A DNA stretch of 64,000 bases, taken from NCBI RefSeq assembly GCF_021088345.1, contig NZ_CP088156.1:7245001-7309000 (forward strand), read 5' to 3'. Below the pieces are notes generated by a model that was not told the DNA's origin, did not search any database, and was given only the letters and a program-made list of their open reading frames with translations. Shown here in pieces: positions 7,861 to 16,270 of the stretch. Made by a program: the position numbers and the translations under genes. Positions within the stretch are counted from its first letter, which is position 1, and every line of letters starts with the position of its first letter. Source of the stretch: Bradyrhizobium ontarionense. Lineage in GTDB: Bacteria > Pseudomonadota > Alphaproteobacteria > Rhizobiales > Xanthobacteraceae.

Positions 7861-9373
7861 GCATCCCCAGTCGCACGATATTCTCCTCGGTCAGCTCGCT
7901 GCGTGACAGGTGTCCGGCAATGCGCCCGTCCCGCATGACGTAGGCGCGGTCGCAGACGTGGCAGATCTCGATCTGCTCGGACGAGATCATCAGGGCTGCG
8001 GCGCCCTCGGCGACCAGCCGGTCGATCAGCGCGAAGATCTCGGACTTGGCGCCGACGTCGATGCCGCGCGTCGGCTCGTCGAAAATGAACAGCTTCGCGC
8101 CGGCCGCCAGCCACTTGCCGATCACGACCTTCTGCTGATTGCCGCCCGACAGCAGGCCCACCGTCTGGCGCGCCGTCGGCGTTGCGATCCGCAGTTGCCG
8201 GATCAGCCCGTCTGCGGTGCGCTGCGCGCCGCGTGGATCGTAGAGCCCGCTCGGAAACAGCTTCTTCAGTGCAGATACGACGAGATTGTCGCCGACCGAG
8301 CGCAGCAGCGCGAGACCTTCGCTCTTGCGGCTCTCGGGGATCAGCGCGATGCCGCGACGAGCGGCGATATCAGGCTCGCCCGAGATCGGCCTGCCGTCGA
8401 AGACGATCTCGCCCTCAGCGACCGGATCGGCGCCGAAGATCGCGCGCGCCACCTCGGTGCGGCCGGATCCGACGAGACCGCATAGGCCGACGATCTCGCC
8501 CCGTCGCACCTCGATGTTGATGTCGGAGATGCCGGTCGTCGAACTCAGTCCCTTGACCTGCAGCAGCAGTTCGCCCGGCGCTTCCGCGAAATGGCGCGGA
8601 TAGGTCATGTCGATATTGCGGCCGACCATCATGCGCACCAGCTGGTCGGGGGTGACGTCGGCGGGGCGGAGATCGTCGATGCGGCGGCCGTCACGCAGCA
8701 CGGTGATGCGGTCGCCGAGCGCGAACACTTCGGCCATGCGGTGCGAGATGTAGACGATCGCGACACCATCCGCCTTCAGCCGGCCAATCAGCGCGAACAG
8801 CAGCTCCGCTTCGCGATCGGACAGCGCTGCCGTCGGCTCATCCATCACCAGGATCCGCGCATTCTGGCTGATCGCCTTGGCGATCTCGACCATCTGCTGC
8901 TGCGCGACGCCGAGCGTGTCGACGATGACGGAGGGGTCGATGTCGAAGCCGATGCTGTCGAGCACGCGTTTGGCGTCGGCCAGGATCCTGCGGCGGTCGA
9001 TGGTGCCGGGGAAGCTGCCTTTCGGCTCGCGGCCGAGATAGATGTTCTGCGCGATGTCGAGAAACGGCACCAGCGAGAATTCCTGGAAGATCACGGCGAT
9101 GCCGAGCTTCTGCGCATCGGCCGTCGAGGCGATCGCAACCTTGTCGCCCTTGAAGTAGAATTCGCCTGCATCGGCGCTGGTGGCGCCGCACAGGATCTTC
9201 ATCAGGCTGGACTTGCCGGCGCCGTTCTCGCCGAGCAGCATGTGGACTTCGCCCGGGTAGATCGCAAACGAGACGTCATCCAGCGCCTTGACGCCGGGAA
9301 ACGTCTTGCTGATGCCGCGCAGCTCCAGCAGCGGTGCGGGCGATGACGCTGCGGTGGGCGGTGCGGCGCTCAT
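7850..9373 (-). CDS. Sugar-type ABC transporter ATPase, duplicated domain (RbsA/MglA-like)
   Basis: A 507-residue protein with two ABC domains. The first has Walker A GENGAGKSS (about residues 47-55) and Walker B LVMDEPTAALSD, with a non-canonical signature (TLGVAQQQM) as usual in RbsA. The second has the degenerate P-loop GLVGSGRTE, the signature LSGGNQQK and Walker B FIFDEPTRGID. I place the start at the ATG at 9373, which overlaps the stop of the FAD-oxidase gene by four bases; a longer frame upstream would run through that gene. It energises the two permeases downstream. Confidence 0.94.
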   Translation of the reverse strand: MSAAPPTAASSPAPLLELRGISKTFPGVKALDDVSFAIYPGEVHMLLGENGAGKSSLMKILCGATSADAGEFYFKGDKVAIASTADAQKLGIAVIFQEFSLVPFLDIAQNIYLGREPKGSFPGTIDRRRILADAKRVLDSIGFDIDPSVIVDTLGVAQQQMVEIAKAISQNARILVMDEPTAALSDREAELLFALIGRLKADGVAIVYISHRMAEVFALGDRITVLRDGRRIDDLRPADVTPDQLVRMMVGRNIDMTYPRHFAEAPGELLLQVKGLSSTTGISDINIEVRRGEIVGLCGLVGSGRTEVARAIFGADPVAEGEIVFDGRPISGEPDIAARRGIALIPESRKSEGLALLRSVGDNLVVSALKKLFPSGLYDPRGAQRTADGLIRQLRIATPTARQTVGLLSGGNQQKVVIGKWLAAGAKLFIFDEPTRGIDVGAKSEIFALIDRLVAEGAAALMISSEQIEICHVCDRAYVMRDGRIAGHLSRSELTEENIVRLGMHDE

Positions 9374-10767
9374 GGCCGCGCTCCGCCGGCAAAGATCTTC
9401 CCCGGGTTCATCAGACCGTGAGGATCGAGCGCGGCCTTGATCGAACGCATCACACCAACGGCCTCGCCGAGCTCGTGCTCGAGATAGTCGATCTTGCCGA
9501 GCCCGATGCCGTGCTCTCCGGTGCACGTGCCGTCCATCGCGAGCGCGCGCGCCACCATGCGGGCCTGCAGCGCCTGGGCGCCGGCGAGCTCGTGCTCATC
9601 AGTTGGATCGATCAGGATCAGCATGTGGAAATTGCCGTCACCGACATGGCCGACGATCGGCGCGATAAAGCCATGCGCATCGGCATCCCGGCGGGTCTCG
9701 GTCAGACATTCGGCGAGCCGCGAGATCGGCACGCAGACATCGGTGATGACGGCGCGGGCGCCGGGCCGCAAGCCGAGGCCGGCGTAGAGCGTATTGTCGC
9801 GGGCGTGCCAGAGACGGCTGCGGTCCTCGGCCGCCTTCGCCCAGGCGAAACCACGGCCGCCATGCTCGATCGCGATCGCCTCGGCCGTCTGCGCCTGCTC
9901 GGCGACGGCCGCCTCCGAGCCGTGAAATTCCAGGAACAGGGTCGGGGCTTCCCGATAGCCGAGCTTCGCATAGGCGTTGATGCCGCGCATCATGACGTCA
10001 TCGACGAGCTCGATGCGGGCGGCGGGGACGGCCGACTGGATCAGCGCGATCGCGGTGTCGACCGCGTCGTGCAAAGTCGGGAAGCTGCAGGTTGCGGCCG
10101 AGATCGCCTGCGGCAGGGGATGCAGCTTCAGCGTGATCTCGGTGATCACGCCGAGCGTCCCCTCCGAGCCGACGAACAGCCGCGTCAGATCGTAGCCGGC
10201 GGCGGATTTGCGCGCACGCCTCGCGGTGCGGATCACTCGGCCGTCGGCCAGCACCACCTCCAAGGCGAGCACGTTGTCCTTCATGGTGCCGTAGCGTACG
10301 GCCATGGTGCCCGAGGCGCGGGTCGAGGTCATGCCGCCGATCGAGGCGTCGGCCCCGGGATCGATCGGAAAGAACAGGCCGGTCCCGCGCAGCTCTGCAT
10401 TGAGCTGCTTGCGCGTGATGCCGGGCTGCACCACGACGTCCATGTCGGCATCGTGCACCGACAGCACCCTGTTCATGCGGGCGAAGTCGAGACAGACGCC
10501 TCCGGCGACGCAAGCGGCATTGCCTTCGAGCGATGTGCCGGCGCCGAACGGGACGATCGGCATGCCGGCCTCGGCGCAAAGCTGGACGATCTGGACGACC
10601 TCCTGCGTCGTCTCGGGAAATACGACGATGTCGGGCGGCAGCGTGGGGTAGTAGGATTCGCTCTGGCCATGCTGATCCAGCACGCCGCGCGCGATGCTCG
10701 CGCGTGGTCCGACCAGGTTCGAAAGCCGCTCGGCCAATGCGCCGGTGCCGACCCGCACGTCCATCAT
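9370..10767 (-). CDS. FAD-linked oxidase (GlcD/D-lactate dehydrogenase-like)
   Basis: A 465-residue flavoprotein of the FAD_binding_4 plus FAD-oxidase_C architecture. PFGAGTSLEGNAA (around residue 75) is the FAD pyrophosphate loop, and GHVGDGNFHMLI and GTCTGEHGIGLGK are the C-terminal motifs of glycolate/D-lactate/D-2-hydroxyglutarate dehydrogenases. It would oxidise a 2-hydroxy acid, passing electrons to a quinone or cytochrome. It lies between hydroxyquinol dioxygenase and the importer, overlapping the ATPase start by four bases. A GGGAGGG ribosome-binding site sits so close to the first ATG that the second ATG (10764) may be used. The substrate is unknown. Confidence 0.88.
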   Translation of the reverse strand: MMDVRVGTGALAERLSNLVGPRASIARGVLDQHGQSESYYPTLPPDIVVFPETTQEVVQIVQLCAEAGMPIVPFGAGTSLEGNAACVAGGVCLDFARMNRVLSVHDADMDVVVQPGITRKQLNAELRGTGLFFPIDPGADASIGGMTSTRASGTMAVRYGTMKDNVLALEVVLADGRVIRTARRARKSAAGYDLTRLFVGSEGTLGVITEITLKLHPLPQAISAATCSFPTLHDAVDTAIALIQSAVPAARIELVDDVMMRGINAYAKLGYREAPTLFLEFHGSEAAVAEQAQTAEAIAIEHGGRGFAWAKAAEDRSRLWHARDNTLYAGLGLRPGARAVITDVCVPISRLAECLTETRRDADAHGFIAPIVGHVGDGNFHMLILIDPTDEHELAGAQALQARMVARALAMDGTCTGEHGIGLGKIDYLEHELGEAVGVMRSIKAALDPHGLMNPGKIFAGGARP

Positions 10768-10824
10768 CCCTCCCGTCTTTCTCGACGATGCCGGACTCTT
10801 TACGGTCCTTGTCGCCAGCTCAGC

Positions 10825-11709
10825 TCAAGCCTGATCCGCGCCGTGCGCAAGCTGTTTTAGGCCGAAGTCATAATTGAGATAAAAATATCCGTCCGTCACC
10901 ATGCGGCCATCTGGCGCACGGCCCGGCGGGCAGCGCGCGAAGGCGCGGATCAGGCTGTCCTTGACGCCGAACACGACATCGGAGTCGAGATATTGGTCTC
11001 CGGCGACGAAGACATGCGTCACGAGCCGCTCGAAGCCCGGCGCCGAGATCATGAAATGCACATGCGCCGGCCGCCACGGGTGCCGTCCCTGCGCCGCCAG
11101 CATCTCGCCGACCGGTCCGTCATTCGGGATCGGATAGGCGGCGGGCTTGATCGACCAGAAATGGAAGCGGCCGTCGGCGTCGGTCCGGAATCGCGCGCGC
11201 ATGGCGAGATCGCCGATCTGCTCGAGCCGCTGCACGTCATAGTAGCCGTCGTCATCGGAGTGCCAGACGTCCACGACGGCGCCCGCAAGCGGACGTCCGT
11301 CCGCGCTCGCGACCGAGCCGGTCACCAGCATCGGATCGCCTTTCATCGGCCCCGAGATGTCTTCGCCATTCGGCTTTTCCGGCGCGGCCTGGACGAAGAA
11401 GGGGCCGAGCACGGTGGTCTCGGTGGCGCCGTCCGGCACGGGATGATTGATGGCATCGACCAGCATGGAGACGCCGAGCGTGTCCGACAGCAGGATGAAT
11501 TCCTGGCGCTTGTCGTCGCACATGTGGCCCGTGCGCGTGAGGAAGTCGATGCCGTACTCCCATTCCTTCTGGCTAGGACGCACTTCACGCACGAAGGCAT
11601 GGAGATGGCGCACCAGCGCCTCGCTCACCTGTTTGATCCGCGGATCGCTCGTGCCCGCCAGGCGCTCGATCACCGCGTTCGTGATCGTGGTCTCGTCGAA
11701 GTTCCGCAA
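10825..11709 (-). CDS. Intradiol dioxygenase, likely hydroxyquinol 1,2-dioxygenase
   Basis: A 294-residue intradiol ring-cleavage dioxygenase. The N-terminal helical dimerisation domain (about residues 1-100) precedes the catalytic beta-sandwich, with iron ligands visible as the tyrosines in DDDGYYDVQ and PAAYPIP and the histidines in HPWRPAHVHF. The pattern TTVLGPFFV plus this length matches hydroxyquinol 1,2-dioxygenases, which open 1,2,4-trihydroxybenzene to maleylacetate. The nearby maleylacetate reductase consumes exactly that product, so the two genes support each other. The start is a TTG with an AGGAG site 8 bases upstream. Catechol 1,2-dioxygenase is the alternative. Confidence 0.9.
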   Translation of the reverse strand: MRNFDETTITNAVIERLAGTSDPRIKQVSEALVRHLHAFVREVRPSQKEWEYGIDFLTRTGHMCDDKRQEFILLSDTLGVSMLVDAINHPVPDGATETTVLGPFFVQAAPEKPNGEDISGPMKGDPMLVTGSVASADGRPLAGAVVDVWHSDDDGYYDVQRLEQIGDLAMRARFRTDADGRFHFWSIKPAAYPIPNDGPVGEMLAAQGRHPWRPAHVHFMISAPGFERLVTHVFVAGDQYLDSDVVFGVKDSLIRAFARCPPGRAPDGRMVTDGYFYLNYDFGLKQLAHGADQA

Positions 11710-11723
11710 GACGCTGTCTCCTC

Positions 11724-12626
11724 TCAGAATGACGGTTCGCCGAGACCGGACAGCCGCTCGAGGTGCCGGACGGTGGCGAGGAAGTCGGTGTCGGCGTCGC
11801 CCTGCGCGACCAGCGCGCCATAGGTCTCGCGGACCTGCGCCGCGAGCTGCAACGGCACGCCGACGGCGTGACCGGCGCCGAGAATGAGATCGAGATCCTT
11901 GGCCATCTGCGCGCAGGAGAAGGTCGGGGCAAAGTCGCGCGCCAGGAGCGGCGCCGTCTTGTACTTCACCATCGGCGAGGCGATCGCGCTGTCATGCAGC
12001 ACCTTCAGAATGTCCGCCCAGGCGATGCCGCCCTTGCGCGCCAGCGCGAGGCTTTCGGCCATCATCGCCGCGGTCGTCGCAATCATCAGGTTGACGGCGA
12101 GCTTGGCGTAGCGGGCTTCTTCCGCCGCGCCGAGATAAGTCTGCGCGCGCGTGAAACTCGCCAGCAGCGGCGTGATACGCTCGTAGGCGTCACGGGGGCC
12201 CGACACGAAGCAGGTCAGCTCGCCGGTATGGGCGATGCTGGCATTGCCGGAGATGGGTGTGCGCAGATAGGCGACGTCGCGTGCGCTCGCCGCGGTCGCG
12301 ACCGCGCTCGACGCGTCGACGCCTACGGTGCTCGTCTCGATCAGGATCGCGTTCGGCGCCATGCCCTCGATCAGTCCGTTGCTGCCCAGCATGGCCGCGC
12401 GCAGCGCATTGTCGTCCGGCAAAGACGAGATGACCACGGCGTGGTCGCGTGCCGCTTCGACGGCGGACGACGAGGCGGCGATGCCCTGGGCGTGCGCCTC
12501 GTCGAGCCGGGCGGCGTTCCGGTCGAACGCCGTGACGGCATAGCCGGCCTTGGCGAGCCGCACCGCGATCGGCAGGCCTATCTTGCCGATCCCGATGAAG
12601 GCGATGCGTTTATCAGGAGGTGACAT
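11724..12626 (-). CDS. NAD(P)-dependent beta-hydroxyacid dehydrogenase (3-hydroxyisobutyrate dehydrogenase-like)
   Basis: A 300-residue protein with an N-terminal Rossmann motif GIGKIGLPIAVRLAKAG, the DRN end of beta-strand 2 that often fixes NAD(P) preference, and the catalytic lysine region YAKLAVNLM, followed by an all-helical C-terminal domain. It belongs to the 6-phosphogluconate/3-hydroxyisobutyrate/tartronate-semialdehyde reductase superfamily. It is placed between maleylacetate reductase and the ring-cleavage dioxygenase (14-base gap). What it reduces or oxidises in this pathway is not evident from sequence. Confidence 0.88.
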   Translation of the reverse strand: MSPPDKRIAFIGIGKIGLPIAVRLAKAGYAVTAFDRNAARLDEAHAQGIAASSSAVEAARDHAVVISSLPDDNALRAAMLGSNGLIEGMAPNAILIETSTVGVDASSAVATAASARDVAYLRTPISGNASIAHTGELTCFVSGPRDAYERITPLLASFTRAQTYLGAAEEARYAKLAVNLMIATTAAMMAESLALARKGGIAWADILKVLHDSAIASPMVKYKTAPLLARDFAPTFSCAQMAKDLDLILGAGHAVGVPLQLAAQVRETYGALVAQGDADTDFLATVRHLERLSGLGEPSF

Positions 12627-12696
12627 GAGCGTCGTCCGTTGGTCGTCTCACCGGCATCTCCTGCTGAATTCGAACCCGGCGCATGTTTGAGTCCGT

Positions 12697-13764
12697 TTAC
12701 GCCGGCATGGGGCGTTCGCCGGCCCAGGCCCGCGCGATCAGGTCGCGGATGGCGTCGCGCGCCAGCGGCCGCGGATTCCAATAGGCGTTGGTCACAGCAA
12801 GGTCGGCCGCCTTGTCGATGCCGCTCTCGGGCATGCCGATGTCGCGCAGCGCGAGCTTGGCATTGAGCCGCCCGGCGAGATCATAAAGACCCTGTGCCGC
12901 GTCATCTGCGCCGACGGCGCGGGCGATGCGCGCCATCGCCGCGGGGGCCGCGTCGCGGTTGTAGTTGAGCGCATGCGGCAGCACGATGGTATGCGTTTCG
13001 GCATGTGGCAGATCGAACGTGCCGCCCAGCGTATGGCAGAGCTTGTGGTGCAGCGCCATGCCGACAGTGCCGAGGCACACCCCGCACAGCCAGGCCCCAT
13101 ACAGCGCCTCGGTCCGCGCCTCCCGGTCATCGGGCGTGGCGGCGATGGCGGGCAGGGCGTGCGCCAGCGCGCGGATGCCTTCTTCCGCCATCAACGATGT
13201 CACCGGATTGCCGTCGCGTGCATACAGCGCCTCCGCGGCATGCGCGATCGCGTTGATGCCGGAGGAAACCGTCAGTCCGACCGGCAGGGTCAGGGTCAGA
13301 TCGACGTCGTAGATCACCGTCTCCGGCAGGACGGCGATGTCGCGCAAAGTGGTCTTCAGCCCGTTCTCGGTCTGGCCGAGGATCGGCGTCATCTCGGAGC
13401 CGGCATAGGTTGTCGGAATGCAAAGTTGATTGACGCCAGTTCGCAACGCCAATGCCTTGCCCAGGCCGGTGGTCGATCCGCCCCCCAGCGCGACCACGCA
13501 ATCGGCGTCGCATGCCGTCATCGCGGCGCGCGCCCGCTCGGTGACCTCGACCGGCGTGTGCATGGTCGCGCCAGGGAACAGGCCTGCATAGAGTGGCCCC
13601 AGCGCGGCACCGAGCTTGGCGCCCTCCGCCTCCTGCTGTGGCGTGGTCAGCACCAGCGCGCGCTTGCCGCCGAGCCGTTCGATCTCGGCTCGTGCCGCGC
13701 TCAGCGTGCCGCTGCCGAACACCACACGGCAGGGCAAGGTCTCGAAAGTGAACGAGCCCATCAT
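12697..13764 (-). CDS. Maleylacetate reductase
   Basis: A 355-residue iron-alcohol-dehydrogenase family protein. GGGSTTGLGKALALRTG is the nucleotide-binding loop, IPTTYAGSEMTPILGQTE is the hallmark of maleylacetate reductases, and histidines in HAAEALYA, HHKLCHTLGG and PHAETHTIVLPHA are the metal/catalytic positions. The enzyme reduces maleylacetate to 3-oxoadipate with NAD(P)H, the step after hydroxyquinol ring cleavage. The start at 13764 overlaps the stop of the Dabb gene by four bases; a longer frame upstream would read through that gene and is not credible. Confidence 0.93.
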   Translation of the reverse strand: MMGSFTFETLPCRVVFGSGTLSAARAEIERLGGKRALVLTTPQQEAEGAKLGAALGPLYAGLFPGATMHTPVEVTERARAAMTACDADCVVALGGGSTTGLGKALALRTGVNQLCIPTTYAGSEMTPILGQTENGLKTTLRDIAVLPETVIYDVDLTLTLPVGLTVSSGINAIAHAAEALYARDGNPVTSLMAEEGIRALAHALPAIAATPDDREARTEALYGAWLCGVCLGTVGMALHHKLCHTLGGTFDLPHAETHTIVLPHALNYNRDAAPAAMARIARAVGADDAAQGLYDLAGRLNAKLALRDIGMPESGIDKAADLAVTNAYWNPRPLARDAIRDLIARAWAGERPMPA

Positions 13765-14087
13765 GTGCCGGTCTCCGGGTTGATGGGATAGTCGACCTGG
13801 AAGCGGCCGATCCTGATGTCGCCAAGCTCCTCGCGCACGCGAAGGTGCTCGGGATGGGACGCATAGGCGGTCAGCGCGGCACTGCTTGCGAATTCGGAGA
13901 ACAGGACGACATCGCAGGCATAGTCGACGTTGCTGACATCCAGGCCGACCTCGATGCGTGTCAGGCCGTCGATCCGGCCTCTCAAGCCCTCGAACAGGGT
14001 CTTGACCTTGAGGCGGGCCGCGGTGCGCTCTGCAGGCGTCTCGGCCCGCAGCCGCCACATCACGATGTGCCTGATCGGACCCGACAT
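13761..14087 (-). CDS. Dabb-family (stress-responsive A/B barrel) protein
   Basis: A 108-residue dimeric alpha/beta-barrel (Dabb, PF07876) protein. The family pattern is visible in IRHIVMWRLR, the central GLDVSNVDYACDVVLFSEFASSAALTAY and the closing HPEHLRV. Dabb proteins can act as small cyclases or isomerases on polyketide or aromatic compounds, but many have no assigned function. It is the first gene of the reverse-strand hydroxyquinol unit, directly facing the LysR gene, and is translationally coupled to maleylacetate reductase. Its job in the pathway is unknown. Confidence 0.87.
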   Translation of the reverse strand: MSGPIRHIVMWRLRAETPAERTAARLKVKTLFEGLRGRIDGLTRIEVGLDVSNVDYACDVVLFSEFASSAALTAYASHPEHLRVREELGDIRIGRFQVDYPINPETGT

Positions 14088-14132
14088 GCCCGTGCTTCCT
14101 CGCCTGTCTTCATTTTGTGGGACGATTTTGCC

Positions 14133-14189
14133 TTGCGCAGATCGGAAATAAAGGTCAAAAATTGTAACTCTCTTTTCCGCTGTGCGTAA
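14133..14189. promoter_or_regulatory. Paired 15-base inverted sites in the LysR/catabolic divergent promoter
   Basis: TTGCGCAGATCGGAA (14133-14147) and, on the other strand, TTACGCACAGCGGAA (14175-14189) agree at 12 of 15 positions and flank an AT-rich core. The downstream copy ends two bases before the LysR start. Paired imperfect dyads in a shared divergent promoter are the usual layout for LysR-type activator binding and autorepression. The assignment to this LysR is inferred. Confidence 0.5.
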
Positions 14190-14191
14190 GA

Positions 14192-15115
14192 ATGGACCGG
14201 TTGCTCCAACTCGAGGTGTTCGCCAAGACGGCCGAGATGGGCAGCCTGTCGAAGGCGGCGGACGCCTTGCGGATGTCGAACGCGGCCGCGAGCCGGCACC
14301 TCAGCGCGCTGGAGGAGAGGCTGGCCGTTCGCCTGATCGAGCGTAACACGCGCCGGCTCTGGCTGACCGAAGCCGGGCAGCAGTTCCTCCAGCGCTGCAG
14401 CGCGCTGCTCAACGAGCTGGCCGAAGCCGAGGACGCGGTGAGCGACCGCGCGCTGTCGCCGCAGGGGATGCTGCGCGTCACCAGCTCGCTCTCGTTTGCG
14501 ACCATCTATCTCGCGCCGATGCTGCCGGCGTTCCGCGCGATGTATCCAAAACTGAACGTGCAGATCATCGCCGCCAATCGCTACCCTGATTTCATCGAGG
14601 CGGGGATCGACGTGGCGATTCGCACCCGTGAGCACGAACCCGACTCCGGCATCGTCGTCCGCCGCATCGGCCAGATGCGGCGCGTGCTGGCTGCCGCACC
14701 GTCCTATCTGGCCAGCCGCGGGCGCCCCAATCTGCCCGCCGAGCTGGTACGGCACGACATGCTGATCTACAATCTCGCCAACGATCCCTATTCCCTGTCG
14801 TTGCGCAGCGGCAACGCGGTCCAGACGATTCGGATCGCACCGACCCTCGACAGCAACGACGGCCAGGTGATCCGCGGCGCTGCGCTCGCAGGCCTGGGGA
14901 TACTGATCCAGCCGCTCTACATCGTGCAGGGCGATATTCTTGCCGGCAAGCTGGTGCCGATCCTGCTGGATTGGGAGTTGCCGCTTCTGACGATGAACAT
15001 CGCCTATCAGAACCGCGTCAGGCTGCCGGCCAAGATCAGGGTGTTCGCGGACTTTCTGGTCGAGCATATCCGCGCCCATTCCGCCCCGGGGATCTGGATC
15101 GAGGCGACGAAGTAG
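14192..15115 (+). CDS. LysR family transcriptional regulator
   Basis: A 307-residue LysR-type regulator. The N-terminal winged helix-turn-helix spans about residues 1-60 (LLQLEVFAKTAEMGSLSKAADAL, then SRHLSALEERLAVRLIERNTRRL) and the periplasmic-binding-like effector domain about 90-300. It belongs to the CrgA/AaeR-like branch that ends in a short FADFLVEHI helix. It is transcribed away from the hydroxyquinol cluster across a 104-base promoter with paired inverted sites, the classical arrangement for pathway-specific control by an aromatic intermediate. No clear ribosome-binding site precedes the ATG. Confidence 0.93.
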   Translation: MDRLLQLEVFAKTAEMGSLSKAADALRMSNAAASRHLSALEERLAVRLIERNTRRLWLTEAGQQFLQRCSALLNELAEAEDAVSDRALSPQGMLRVTSSLSFATIYLAPMLPAFRAMYPKLNVQIIAANRYPDFIEAGIDVAIRTREHEPDSGIVVRRIGQMRRVLAAAPSYLASRGRPNLPAELVRHDMLIYNLANDPYSLSLRSGNAVQTIRIAPTLDSNDGQVIRGAALAGLGILIQPLYIVQGDILAGKLVPILLDWELPLLTMNIAYQNRVRLPAKIRVFADFLVEHIRAHSAPGIWIEATK

Positions 15116-15296
15116 GAATGGAGCTGCACTGGCACCGACATGCGCTGAAGTGCAGCTTAGAGCGGAAGCGAATGCTGGTGCCGGAACACTGAAAATTCGG
15201 AGCGTGGCCGGGTTGCCGATTGCAACGGCGAGCGCAGTCTTTGCCTCGAAAAATTTCTCTTTCTATTTTTCAGAAATCGTGCTTATCTATCGCCAA

Positions 15297-15695
15297 CCCG
15301 CCTCGTGCAGAGGGACGTACGCGTCGTCACGAAACGTGGAGGTGGGCTGCGATGGACGTGACGGCTGTGCCGACGAGCGCAGTGGTTACGTACGGCGAAG
15401 TCGTGTGGTCCTGGCCTCTCGACGCTGAGGTCAAGTTCGCGAGTGATGCTTTGACGGCTCGCGCGGGCGATGGGGGCAAGAAAGCCGATCCCCAGGGAGA
15501 GCAAGAAGGACACCGTTAAAACCGTTGCGCGGGGAAGGCCGGGTCTGTCCGGCTGTACCTGTGGTACCTGCCGCCTGCATTTTTTTGAGCAGGCGGGCCA
15601 CGGGCCTCAGCCGAGGTCCGGCCTTCTCCGCGCCCTCTCGTGATTCAAGAGGGACATGATCGATGCACCACCCGGGCACGATGTGCCGCGGGACC
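15297..15695 (+). repeat. Dispersed intergenic repeat, copy 1 (~0.4 kb)
   Basis: This stretch aligns along its length with 49267-49677 in the same orientation. Shared blocks include GTACGCGTCGTCACGA, GAAGTCG-GTGGTCCTGG, GGCCGGGTC-TTCCGGCTG-like, CTGTGGT-CCTGCC followed by a T tract in a G+C hairpin (CCGCCTGC...GCAGGCGG here), CGGCCTTC and GCCCTCTCG. It does not encode a conserved frame and lies between a LysR gene and a tRNA. From memory, such elements are frequent in Bradyrhizobium genomes, where they give rise to spurious gene calls. Confidence 0.75.
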
Positions 15696-15699
15696 GTGA

Positions 15700-16018
15700 T
15701 GTCATGTCTCCGTGGCCGTGCCTAGGTGGCGTGTCTCCGTAGCCGTGTTTCGGTGGCCAAGACCGCAGCCACATCCTCACTGTCGTCCCAGACAAGCGCG
15801 CGGCAGGCGCGCGCAGATCCGGGATCCATAACCCCAGGGAGACGCGCGGGGCATGATGGTCGATCGATTCCGCCAGCCAATTCCGCCGCGGCGTATGGGT
15901 TCCGGGTCAGCGTCCGCCAACGCTGCGCGTCGCCGGACTTGCCCGGGACGACACCGAGGGCGAGGCGCGCGTTACGGGAAAGACTGTGCCACCGCGTAGG
16001 TACAAGTGTCTCATGAGC
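15700..16018. repeat. Probable second type of intergenic repeat, single copy here
   Basis: A GC-rich non-coding stretch with tracts such as TCGTCCCAGACAAGCGCG, GATCCGGGATCCATAACC and GGACTTGCCCGGGACGAC that, from memory, recur in bradyrhizobial intergenic DNA. Only one copy lies in the window, so repetition cannot be shown here. It sits directly after the dispersed repeat and before the tRNA. No gene is evident. The preceding 15116-15296 segment is also empty. Confidence 0.35.
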
Positions 16019-16094
16019 TGGTGGGCCCGGCAGGACTCGAACCTGCAACCAGACCGTTATGAGCGGCCGGCTCTAACCATTGAGCTACAGGCCC
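16019..16094 (-). tRNA. tRNA with CAT anticodon, probably tRNA-Ile2 (k2CAU)
   Basis: The reverse strand folds as a 76-base tRNA. The acceptor GGGCCTG pairs with CGGGCCC, the D arm is AGCTCAATGGTTAGAGC, the anticodon stem GGCCG/CGGTC encloses the loop CTCATAA, the T arm is GCAGG-TTCGAGT-CCTGC, and the 3' ACCA is encoded. The CAT anticodon allows Met or, after lysidine modification by TilS, Ile(AUA). The short D loop resembles E. coli tRNA-Ile2 and not elongator tRNA-Met, and the acceptor is not the mismatched initiator type. Assignment to Ile2 over elongator Met is moderately supported. Confidence 0.9.
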
Positions 16095-16270
16095 CGCGGC
16101 GCGAGGGGGCTCGTGACGGCGGCGGACAGGGACGGGCCTGTCCGGCGCGGCGTGAGCGACCCGGCGACGGTGCGGGCTCCGTTTACAGCCTGGCCATCGA
16201 TCCGGCAATGCCGGGGCCGGTCCGTTTTCCCGGGCCTGGGTCGTCGCGGCTCCGCTCCGCCGCCGCAGCG

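Noticed and set aside
15283..15679. Small open frames within dispersed repeat copy 1
   Set aside because: The frames are not kept in copy 2, so they are non-coding repeat sequence.
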